Source: an uncultured Clostridia bacterium (GTDB lineage: Bacteria > Bacillota > Clostridia > UMGS1883). Taken from it: 5,929 bases of DNA. Of this stretch, positions 1 through 5,912 are shown piece by piece. Both the position numbers and the translations under genes were made by a program. The notes beneath the pieces are model-generated. The model saw only the letters and a list, made by a program, of their open reading frames with translations. It did not search any database and was not told the DNA's origin. Within the stretch, counting starts at the first letter, position 1; every line of letters starts with the position of its first letter. The stretch is from NCBI GenBank assembly GCA_947630525.1, contig CANRHW010000099.1, positions 1-5,929 of the forward strand. Reading direction: 5' to 3'.

Positions 1-26
1 GCGACTTTTTTTACAGCCCCCTTATA

Positions 27-569
27 TCAATAATTCGCACTGCTTATTTCAAAAAAGCTCTGCGGATGGGCGCAGACGGGACACACCTCGGGCGCCTTGG
101 TGCCAACTACGATATGGCCGCAGTTGCGGCATTCCCAAACTTTTACCTCGCTCTTTTCAAAAACCTGCGCGGTTTCAAGATTTTTGAGCAGGGCCCTGTA
201 GCGCTCCTCGTGGTGCTTTTCAATGGCGGCCACCATGCGGAATTTGGCGGCCAGCTCCGGGAAGCCCTCTGCGTCGGCGGTGTCGGCAAAGCCGGCGTAC
301 ATATCGGTCCACTCGTAATTTTCACCGTCGGCGGCGTCGGCCAGATTTTCGGCGGTGCTGCCTATACCTTTGAGCTCCTTAAGCCAGAGCTTGGCGTGCT
401 CCTTTTCGTTGTCGGCTGTTTTAAGGAACAGCGCCGACATCTGCTCGTAGCCCTCCTTTTTGGCCACGGAGGCAAAATAAGTGTACTTGTTGCGGGCCTG
501 CGACTCCCCCGCAAAGGCGGCGAGCAGGTTCTTTTCGGTCTGGGTGCCGGAGTATTTTGTTTCTTTCAC
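27..569 (-). CDS. rbr: Rubrerythrin (diiron peroxidase with rubredoxin-like tail)
   Basis: Cytoplasmic non-haem iron protein of anaerobes that reduces hydrogen peroxide to water with electrons from rubredoxin or NADH-linked reductases. The 180-residue product has the two family domains in order. The ferritin-like four-helix diiron domain (about 10-135) shows E22 in AGES, E55 and H58 in ExxH, E86, D89, and E117 and H120 in EKHH. The rubredoxin-like Fe(SCys)4 domain (about 142-175) has C147/C150 (CRNCG) and C163/C166 (CPVC followed by AHP). Length is slightly under the roughly 190 residues of the Desulfovibrio protein. Aligned by eye to that protein, its redox-switching ligand E97 corresponds to D89 here, a substitution I believe is common in clostridial forms. 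The start codon is GTG at 569-567, chosen because it follows an AAAGGGG site and gives the normal N-terminus; the stop is TGA at 29-27. The gene is transcribed divergently from the beta-galactosidase gene and has its own consensus promoter. Confidence 0.97.
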   Translation of the reverse strand: MKETKYSGTQTEKNLLAAFAGESQARNKYTYFASVAKKEGYEQMSALFLKTADNEKEHAKLWLKELKGIGSTAENLADAADGENYEWTDMYAGFADTADAEGFPELAAKFRMVAAIEKHHEERYRALLKNLETAQVFEKSEVKVWECRNCGHIVVGTKAPEVCPVCAHPQSFFEISSANY

Positions 570-579
570 TTTTACATTT

Positions 580-586
580 CCCCTTT
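580..586 (-). promoter_or_regulatory. Ribosome binding site of rubrerythrin, with a start-stop codon pair in the spacer
   Basis: On the minus strand AAAGGGG (586-580) lies 10 nt before the GTG start at 569. Inside this spacer an ATG directly followed by TAA (577-572) lies only 2 nt from the site and out of frame with the gene. This supports GTG rather than ATG as the real start. The ATG-TAA pair is probably too close to the Shine-Dalgarno to be used efficiently. Confidence 0.75.
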
Positions 587-613
587 CAAAAAATCATTTA
601 TTGACTTGAATTA

Positions 614-642
614 ATTATATAATAAAAACCATATCTTGTCAA
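614..642 (-). promoter_or_regulatory. Consensus sigma-A promoter for rubrerythrin
   Basis: On the minus strand the -35 hexamer is TTGACA (642-637), the spacer is exactly 17 bp, and the -10 hexamer is TATAAT (619-614). Both hexamers match consensus at every position. Transcription should begin near 607-606, giving a leader of about 37 nt before the GTG start. The -10 lies inside the perfect 10-bp palindrome ATTATATAAT (614-623), which could be part of an operator. A PerR box was considered, but the full 7-1-7 consensus is not met. Such a promoter predicts high expression unless repressed. Confidence 0.9.
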
Positions 643-661
643 TATGATTTTTAAAAAGTAC

Positions 662-690
662 TTGCCTTTTTATACCTGCTGTGATAAAAT
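662..690 (+). promoter_or_regulatory. Extended -10 promoter for the beta-galactosidase gene
   Basis: TTGCCT (662-667), a 17-bp spacer and TAAAAT (685-690) match sigma-A consensus at 4 and 5 of 6 positions. A TG at 682-683 forms an extended -10 (TGATAAAAT). The predicted start is near 697, giving a leader of about 68 nt to the ATG at 765. The -35 box stands 19 bp from the -35 of the rubrerythrin promoter, so the two face away from each other and could share a regulator. No other plus-strand pair in the spacer has acceptable spacing. Confidence 0.7.
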
Positions 691-694
691 GATA

Positions 695-702
695 AAAGGA
701 GG
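695..702 (+). promoter_or_regulatory. Orphan strong Shine-Dalgarno in the galactosidase leader, possible leader ORF
   Basis: AAAGGAGG at 695-702 is a near-perfect Shine-Dalgarno but lies 62 nt before the galactosidase start. The nearest starts are ATG at 704 (1-nt gap; eight codons, stop TGA at 728-730) and GTG at 706 (3-nt gap). The GTG frame encodes 24 residues and stops at 778-780, overlapping the first 16 bases of the galactosidase gene in another frame. Both gaps are shorter than ideal, and the site lies at the predicted transcript 5' end. It may therefore be fortuitous, an older gene start, or a coupling leader peptide. Confidence 0.3.
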
Positions 703-734
703 AATGTGTCTTTTAAGCAGACTTCTTTGACGGA

Positions 735-757
735 CGAAAACGTTGATTTTCGGGAGG
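735..757 (+). promoter_or_regulatory. Leader hairpin abutting the galactosidase ribosome binding site
   Basis: CGAAAA (735-740) pairs with TTTTCG (747-752) around the 6-nt loop CGTTGA. The 3' arm ends on the first G of the ribosome binding site GGGAGG (752-757), which lies 7 nt before ATG 765, an ideal spacing that fixes the start. The AACGTT centre with flanking A/T runs also resembles the CG-centred operators of LacI/CcpA-type regulators. As a cre site it fits only 8 of 11 constrained positions, so that reading is weak. The ribosome binding site itself is secure; regulation by the hairpin is inference. Confidence 0.5.
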
Positions 758-764
758 AAAAAAT

Positions 765-3700
765 ATGCGAAAAAAGTTGATATCACTGCTGGTTTCCGCC
801 GCTATGCTGGCGGGTCTGAGCGTGTCCGTGGGCCCGGTTTCGCCGGCGATGGCCATAGGCGACGGCCCCTATTTCACTCATTTGGAGTGGACGGGCACGG
901 ACTATGTTGACCGCAGCGGCAAAACCGTTGACGGTGAAGACGTATTCGGCATAAACCGTGAGGAGCCCGCTCCAACGCTCATACCGTATCAGAGCGTTGA
1001 AGCCGCCGTGGCCGCCGTACGGGACTACAACGCCCGCGAGGGTTCGGCCTATATGCAAATGCTCACCGGCGAGGGCCGGGATTGGGACCTGACCGTGGTG
1101 AAAAATCAGGACGAGGCGCTGCGGTTTTTGGACGCGGGCTTTATGAACGCGGACTATCAGCCGCGGCCCGAGGACGGTTGGAAAACCGTTCGGCTGCCTG
1201 ACAGTTGGACGGCCCAGGGCTTCGATTATCCGATATACACAAACACTCAGATGCCTTGGCAGGGAGAGCGCAAGGACGCCCCGGAGGCTCCCGTGGACTA
1301 TAACCCGGTGGGCCTGTACCGCACCGCCTTTGAGCTGACGCCGGAAATGACCGCCGCCGGTAGGAGAATATACATCCAGTTTGACGGGGTCGAGTCCGCC
1401 TATTATGTTTATTTGAACGGCCGCGAAGTCGGCTACAGTGAGGACAGCTTTAGCCCCCACCGCTTTGACGTTACCGACTATCTTGTGCCCGGCGGCAATA
1501 TGCTGGCGGTGAAGGTCCACAAGTTTTGCGACGGCACCTGGTTCGAGGATCAGGATATGATATATGACGGCGGAATTTTCAGAGATGTTTTCATTGTGAG
1601 CCGGCCGTCGGTGAACATCGGCGATTACACCGTACGCACCCAACTGGACGACAGCTTTCAAAGCGCGGTTGTCGACCTTTCCGTTGACGTGCGCAATCTT
1701 TCGAGCTACGGTCGTTCGGGCTGGAAGCTCAGCGCGGCGGTCATGGATGAGAACGGAACGAATGTATTTTACGGCGGCGAGACGGATTTGGGCCAGCTGA
1801 ACACCGGCGTCAGTCAATATAATCTGAGCGTACCGGCGGCTTATCCCGCGCTGTGGTCCGCCGAGGAGCCCAACATATATGCCCTTGTGCTGACGCTGAC
1901 CGACGAAAGCGGCAGCCCGGCGGAAATACTTTCCGCGCAGTTGGGGTTCAGGGAGATAGGCTTCACCTCAACTCAGGTGGACGAAAATTACAAGGTCATC
2001 ACCAAGCAGTGGCAGCCTGTTACCATAAACGGCAAGCGCCTCATATTCAGGGGCGTTGACCGGCACGACACCGACCCCTTCCATGGCAGGGCCGTGCCCC
2101 AGGCTACCATGCTCGAAGACGTGCGCCTAATGAAAGAAAACAATATCAACGCCATACGCACTTCTCATTACAGCAACGACTCTTATTTATACTGGCTGTG
2201 CAACAAGTACGGCCTGTACATGATGGCCGAAACCAACCTTGAATGTCACGCCCTGATGAGCAGCAACAGGCGGAAATCCCTGTTCTATGAGCTTGTCATG
2301 GACCGCACCAAAACCGCTTATGAAAGGCTCAAAAACGAGCCGGCAATCGTGGCCTGGTCCATCGGCAACGAGATGGTATATACCAGCGACCCAGACAACG
2401 CCAACGGTATGTTTAAGGACATGATTTGGTTCTTTAAGAATAACGACCCCACCCGCCCCGTGCACAGCGAGGGCATGGGCGATTCGCTGGGCGTGGACAT
2501 GGCCAGCAATATGTATCCCGGCTCCGACAGCCTGTGGGGGCGGGCCGGCGAGGGTAAAATCCCCTATGTAATGTGCGAATATGACCACGCTATGGGCAAT
2601 TCCGTGGGCGCTCTCAAAGAATATTGGGACCCCATCCGCAGCGCCGACAATATGCTGGGCGGCTTTATCTGGGATTGGGTGGATCAGTCCCGGGCCGTAA
2701 GCCTTGAAACCGTGGATCGAACCCTTGCGCTGACCGACTCTCTGGGCGGCGGCGGTACGGGGTACGGCGCTCCCGCCGGGCTGGCCGACGGTGCTTTCGA
2801 CGGTTATACGGTTATGGACGACGACCCCAAATACAACGCCGCCCTTTCCGGCACGGGCAAGTCTTTCACCTTTGAGGCGACGGTCAAACCCGCGTCCCTC
2901 AAAGGCAACAATGTGCTGCTGGCAAAGGGCGACCGGCAGACCGCCTTAAAAACCACCAACAGCGGCGACAAGCTCCAATTCTTCATTTACAACGACGGCT
3001 GGCACGCGGCGGAGTGCAAGCTCCCCGCCGACTGGGTGGGAAATTGGCACCGGGCTACGGGCGTTTACAATAAGGGCGAGCTTTATATCTATATTGACGG
3101 GCGGCTTATGGCTCAGGACTCCACTGGCGACAGCATAAACGCCGGCAGTTGGCCCGTGGGCGTGGGCTTTGACGCGGACGCCGGCAGGACCTTTGACGGA
3201 AAAATATCCTCGGCCCGCATTTGGGCGAGGGCTCTTTCCGCCGACGAGGTCAGAACCGGCCAAAGCGCCCCCGACGCCTCGTCTCTGTTATGGCTGGACT
3301 ACGCCAACGTCGCCGGCACGTGGGAGGGCGCTTGGGATTACTACTCCCTCGAAAACGCCCACAAAAATCTCTACGCCGAGGAGAGCAAGGGCAAGTACTT
3401 CGGCTATGGCGGCGACTGGGGCGACAATCCCAACGACGGCAGCTTTTGTCAGAACGGACTTGTCAGTCCCGACCGCACGCCGCAGCCCGAGCTTCAAGAG
3501 GTAAAGTATCAATATCAAAGCTTCTGGTTTGAAAAGGCCGGCGGCAAAAAAATATCTGTGTATAACGAGAATACCGTCAAAAACCTCAGTGACTACGATT
3601 TGAGCTGGCAGCTCATAAGGAACGGCCTTTCGATAGGCGGCGGCAGCCTTGCCGCCGACGTGCCGCCGCAGAACTCGGGTGAAATCGAGGTGCCCTACGA

Positions 3701-5663
3701 GCTCCCGGCGGCTCTCAGGCCCGGCGACGAGTTTTATCTTGACCTTTCGGTTAAAACCAGAGAGGACGACGGGCTGCTTCCGGCGGGGACCGAGGTCGCA
3801 TACGCCCAGCTTGAACTGGCCGCCGCCGTGCCCGGCGGCGGGGCGCCAACTGTGAGCGCGGCGCCGGTGACAATAAACGAAACGGACGGGGCCTACAATG
3901 TCAGCGGCGGCAATTTCAGCTTCAGCATAGGCAAGGCCGACGGCATCATAAGGGATTATGTTTATAACGGACAGACCCTCGTATCCCGTGGGCCGGCGCC
4001 GAACTTCCGGCGGGGCTATGTGGAAAACGACAACAACTCCGCCCGCAGCGGCCTGTTTGACAAAAATTGGCGCGACGTGGGCGACGAGATAAAGGCCGAA
4101 AGCATTGCCGTAAACGGAAACGTAATTACCGTTGACCTTACTTTCCCCAAGGCCGAGGGCGCAAGAGAAACCGTCACTTACACCGTCTCCGGCGACGGAA
4201 GACTGACGGTGAGCTTCGCCATGGACGGCACCGGCTCGGACTTGGGCAATTACCTGAGAATAGGCTCAATAATGACCCTGCCGGCGGGCTTTGAGGACGT
4301 GAGCTGGTACGGGAACGGCCCTCTTGAAACCTATAATGACCGCAAGACCGGCGCAAGGCAGGGCATTTGGCACAGTACCGTCAGCGACTTCTTCTTCCCG
4401 TTTATGAAGGCTGATGACTGCGGCAATCTTACCGATGTAAAGTGGCTTAGCGTCAGGGCTCCGTTTGGGTCAAGCGGCCTGCTCATTGCCGCCAGCGAGC
4501 CTGTCGAAGCCAGCGCCCTGCACTTTACCCCCGAGGACCTTCACGGCGCGGATCACGTTTACAAGCTGCGCCCCAGGGACGAAACGATTTTAAGCGTGGA
4601 TTACGGTTCCATGGGTACGGGCAGCGCCACCTGCGGTCAGGGAACTCTGCCCCAGTACCGACTGCCCAATGATAAGGTATATGAGTGGGAGTACACCATT
4701 ATCCCGGTGGCGAATTCCGCCGCCGATGAGGAGCTTACGGCTGCGGCGGCGCCTTACCGCAAGGCGGCGCCCGCGGTTGCCGACAGGAGCAAAAACGGCC
4801 TTGTGATACCCGTGCCCGACACGGCTGAGCTTGTGACAGGCGAGGGGGAGACCCGCATGACCGGGCATATGTCCGCCGACCTGCCCGATTACCTGTTTGA
4901 GGGCAAGCGCTCGTTTACGGTGGAAGCGGTGGTAACTCCTACCGGCGATCCGGAGTTCAATATGTTCCTTGGCAAAGGCGACAACGCATTTGCCCTCCGC
5001 ACCCGCGTTGGCAGCCTGGATTTCCACATCCACGCCGGCGGCTCATGGCGGAGCGTGGTCTATTATATGCCGGACGATTTCAAGGCCGGCTGGATCGGCC
5101 GCAAGCACCAGGTGGCCGGCATTTACGATGCGGAGAAAAACACCGTGGCGGTCTATGCCGACGGCGTTCTTCTGCAAGAGGCCAAAACCGGCGCCGACGA
5201 GGGCGTTACCCCCTCGGATTATGAATTCACCATAGGGGCCTGCCCCAGTACGGGGAGGGGTTCCGAGGCGGAATTTTCGGCGGTACGGGTGTACAACCGG
5301 GCGTTGACCGCCGCCGAGCTTGCCTCTCAGGTGACGGCGGCTCCGATGCTGCCGCCGGAAAACGAGGCCGTGGAGCTGTGGCTGGATTTCACCGACCCAT
5401 ATGTCAAGACCAGCCTTTATGTGGAAAACGGAGTGGCCCGCGCCAGCTTTGTGCCCGTGCAGTCGGGGCTTATGGCCATTGCGGCCCAGTACACGGCCGA
5501 TGGCCGCCTCTGCGGCCTTGCGTCAAAGAGGGACGTTTACGGCCCGGCAGTGGACGTAGAGCTCGTTCTTGACGAGGTTCCCGGCAAGGTAAAGGCAATG
5601 CTTTGGGACAGCGGCCTGCGCCCGGCGGCGCCCGTCACAGAGCTGGCCCTGCCGCAGAATTGA
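765..5663 (+). CDS. Secreted GH2 beta-galactosidase (LacZ type) with two LamG-like domains
   Basis: Exported enzyme expected to release terminal beta-linked galactose from extracellular glycans or oligosaccharides by the retaining two-step mechanism. Visible order in the 1632 residues: signal peptide 1-30 (MRKK, hydrophobic core, AMA cleavage site); a clostridial N-terminal segment 31-135 (PYFTHLEW, EDVFGINRE); GH2 jelly roll about 136-282 (EDQDM, GIFRDV); Ig-like domain about 284-400; TIM barrel 401-645 plus 877-912; LamG-like insert about 698-848; second Ig-like domain about 915-1015; LacZ small-chain domain about 1035-1315 (YGNGPLETYNDR); LamG-like domain about 1381-1542; C-terminal beta-rich module 1543-1632. 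The likely acid/base is E536 (WSIGNE) and the nucleophile E605 (CEYDHAMGN). Positions equivalent to other LacZ site residues are D264, H434, H468, E493, H495, Y584, H608, W636, F894 and N897. No LPXTG, SLH or dockerin is seen, so it is probably free or bound to glycan through LamG. The family is certain; substrate is inferred, since other beta-galactosides are possible. Confidence 0.95.
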   Translation: MRKKLISLLVSAAMLAGLSVSVGPVSPAMAIGDGPYFTHLEWTGTDYVDRSGKTVDGEDVFGINREEPAPTLIPYQSVEAAVAAVRDYNAREGSAYMQMLTGEGRDWDLTVVKNQDEALRFLDAGFMNADYQPRPEDGWKTVRLPDSWTAQGFDYPIYTNTQMPWQGERKDAPEAPVDYNPVGLYRTAFELTPEMTAAGRRIYIQFDGVESAYYVYLNGREVGYSEDSFSPHRFDVTDYLVPGGNMLAVKVHKFCDGTWFEDQDMIYDGGIFRDVFIVSRPSVNIGDYTVRTQLDDSFQSAVVDLSVDVRNLSSYGRSGWKLSAAVMDENGTNVFYGGETDLGQLNTGVSQYNLSVPAAYPALWSAEEPNIYALVLTLTDESGSPAEILSAQLGFREIGFTSTQVDENYKVITKQWQPVTINGKRLIFRGVDRHDTDPFHGRAVPQATMLEDVRLMKENNINAIRTSHYSNDSYLYWLCNKYGLYMMAETNLECHALMSSNRRKSLFYELVMDRTKTAYERLKNEPAIVAWSIGNEMVYTSDPDNANGMFKDMIWFFKNNDPTRPVHSEGMGDSLGVDMASNMYPGSDSLWGRAGEGKIPYVMCEYDHAMGNSVGALKEYWDPIRSADNMLGGFIWDWVDQSRAVSLETVDRTLALTDSLGGGGTGYGAPAGLADGAFDGYTVMDDDPKYNAALSGTGKSFTFEATVKPASLKGNNVLLAKGDRQTALKTTNSGDKLQFFIYNDGWHAAECKLPADWVGNWHRATGVYNKGELYIYIDGRLMAQDSTGDSINAGSWPVGVGFDADAGRTFDGKISSARIWARALSADEVRTGQSAPDASSLLWLDYANVAGTWEGAWDYYSLENAHKNLYAEESKGKYFGYGGDWGDNPNDGSFCQNGLVSPDRTPQPELQEVKYQYQSFWFEKAGGKKISVYNENTVKNLSDYDLSWQLIRNGLSIGGGSLAADVPPQNSGEIEVPYELPAALRPGDEFYLDLSVKTREDDGLLPAGTEVAYAQLELAAAVPGGGAPTVSAAPVTINETDGAYNVSGGNFSFSIGKADGIIRDYVYNGQTLVSRGPAPNFRRGYVENDNNSARSGLFDKNWRDVGDEIKAESIAVNGNVITVDLTFPKAEGARETVTYTVSGDGRLTVSFAMDGTGSDLGNYLRIGSIMTLPAGFEDVSWYGNGPLETYNDRKTGARQGIWHSTVSDFFFPFMKADDCGNLTDVKWLSVRAPFGSSGLLIAASEPVEASALHFTPEDLHGADHVYKLRPRDETILSVDYGSMGTGSATCGQGTLPQYRLPNDKVYEWEYTIIPVANSAADEELTAAAAPYRKAAPAVADRSKNGLVIPVPDTAELVTGEGETRMTGHMSADLPDYLFEGKRSFTVEAVVTPTGDPEFNMFLGKGDNAFALRTRVGSLDFHIHAGGSWRSVVYYMPDDFKAGWIGRKHQVAGIYDAEKNTVAVYADGVLLQEAKTGADEGVTPSDYEFTIGACPSTGRGSEAEFSAVRVYNRALTAAELASQVTAAPMLPPENEAVELWLDFTDPYVKTSLYVENGVARASFVPVQSGLMAIAAQYTADGRLCGLASKRDVYGPAVDVELVLDEVPGKVKAMLWDSGLRPAAPVTELALPQN
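2856..3308 (+). other. LamG-like (concanavalin A-like) domain nested in the TIM barrel
   Basis: Codes for residues about 698-848 of the galactosidase. Strand pattern and motifs are LamG/jelly-roll like: KSFTFEATVKP, LLAKGDRQTALK, a W..R.TGVYNKGELYIYIDG core, GKISSARIWARALSADEV and a closing LLWLDY. It lies between the barrel motifs WDWVDQ (from W636) and GYGGDWGD (from G880). In E. coli LacZ the equivalent W568-to-F601 interval is 33 residues; here it is 258. Likely roles are glycan binding or shaping access to the active site; neither can be decided from sequence. Confidence 0.85.
4905..5390 (+). other. Second LamG-like domain, C-terminal
   Basis: Codes for residues about 1381-1542. It is clearly related to the nested domain: RSFTVEAVVTP against KSFTFEATVKP, FLGKGDNAFALR against LLAKGDRQTALK, VAGIYDAEKNTVAVYADG against ATGVYNKGELYIYIDG, and VRVYNRALTAAEL against ARIWARALSADEV. 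Both end in WLDF/WLDY. It follows a linker after the LacZ small-chain domain and precedes a 90-residue beta-rich module containing KAMLWDSGLRP. The pairing suggests an old domain duplication or repeated acquisition from the same pool. Confidence 0.85.
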
Positions 5664-5730
5664 AAATAACGGGGCGTCCTTTTGAAGAATTAATTTTGAT
5701 GGAACAGGGGCCGGCAAAAAATCGTGCAGA

Positions 5731-5817
5731 ACGGACGAAAATCAGCTCGCGCAGGCGAAGCCGAGCAAGCACTCCCGACGGCGTACACAAGTACGCCGAG
5801 TGGTGATTTTCGTTCGT
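5731..5817. repeat. 87-bp three-way-junction palindromic element with 14-bp terminal inverted repeats
   Basis: The ends ACGGACGAAAATCA (5731-5744) and TGATTTTCGTTCGT (5804-5817) pair over 14 bp with one G-T wobble. Inside are two hairpins. The first is GCTCG (5745-5749) with CGAGC (5762-5766). The second is CACTC (5770-5774) with GAGTG (5798-5802), continued after a CCGAC bulge by GGCGTAC (5780-5786) with GTACGCC (5791-5797) and an ACAA loop. Only AAG and one G link the three stems. It could be a small dispersed palindromic (REP/MITE-like) repeat, a structured RNA, or a 3'-end stabiliser of the galactosidase mRNA. No T-run follows it, so it is not a classic terminator. Strand is undetermined. 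The structure is read directly; its class is unknown. Confidence 0.7.
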
Positions 5818-5857
5818 AGTTCAAGGGCATAAAATAAAAAGAAAAACCGTCTTTTTG

Positions 5858-5911
5858 AACCGACCCCCAAAAGTTAGACCAAAAATCTAACGATTGGGAG
5901 GTCGGTTTTTT
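5858..5911 (+). terminator. IS leader hairpin with T-run: likely terminator and RBS-sequestering structure
   Basis: AACCGACC (5858-5865) pairs with GGTCGGTT (5900-5907). After a bulged A5899 the stem continues as CCCAA (5866-5870) with TTGGG (5894-5898). Past a 2x2 internal loop, GTTAGA (5873-5878) pairs with TCTAAC (5886-5891) around a 7-nt loop. About 19 bp form in all, and six T residues (5906-5911) follow the GC-rich base. The transposase ribosome binding site GGGAGG (5896-5901) is entirely inside the 3' arm. The structure can thus end transcripts from the upstream gene and block translation of read-through RNA. Confidence 0.65.
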
Positions 5912-5912
5912 C

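Noticed and set aside
601..623. Plus-strand TTGACT (601-606) with TATAAT (618-623) as a promoter
   Set aside because: The spacer is only 11 bp, too short for sigma-A recognition.
613..627. PerR box at the rubrerythrin promoter
   Set aside because: The second half-site has about four mismatches. The region is simply AT-rich around the -10.
735..748. CcpA cre site in the galactosidase leader
   Set aside because: It matches 8 of 11 constrained positions but fails the terminal T and the closing CA, so it was kept only as a remark.
783..1817. Long open frame on the minus strand opposite the galactosidase (344 codons), plus many shorter ones
   Set aside because: It is a frame shadow of a GC-rich gene. 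The translation lacks recognisable motifs, while the plus strand gives a continuous GH2 protein.
1979..1988. Third copy of the element end (GGACGAAAAT)
   Set aside because: It lies inside conserved coding sequence, has no inverted partner nearby, and a 10-base match is expected by chance.
5731..5817. tRNA-sized folded region considered as a tRNA or riboswitch
   Set aside because: It has three stems, not four, with no anticodon arm, T-loop or acceptor features. As a riboswitch it would lie downstream of the gene, and no known aptamer core is recognised.
5836..5856. AAAAAG/CTTTTT hairpin as the galactosidase terminator
   Set aside because: The stem is only 6 bp and nearly all A-T with a 9-nt loop, too weak to call. 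The GC-rich hairpin at 5858-5911 is a better candidate.
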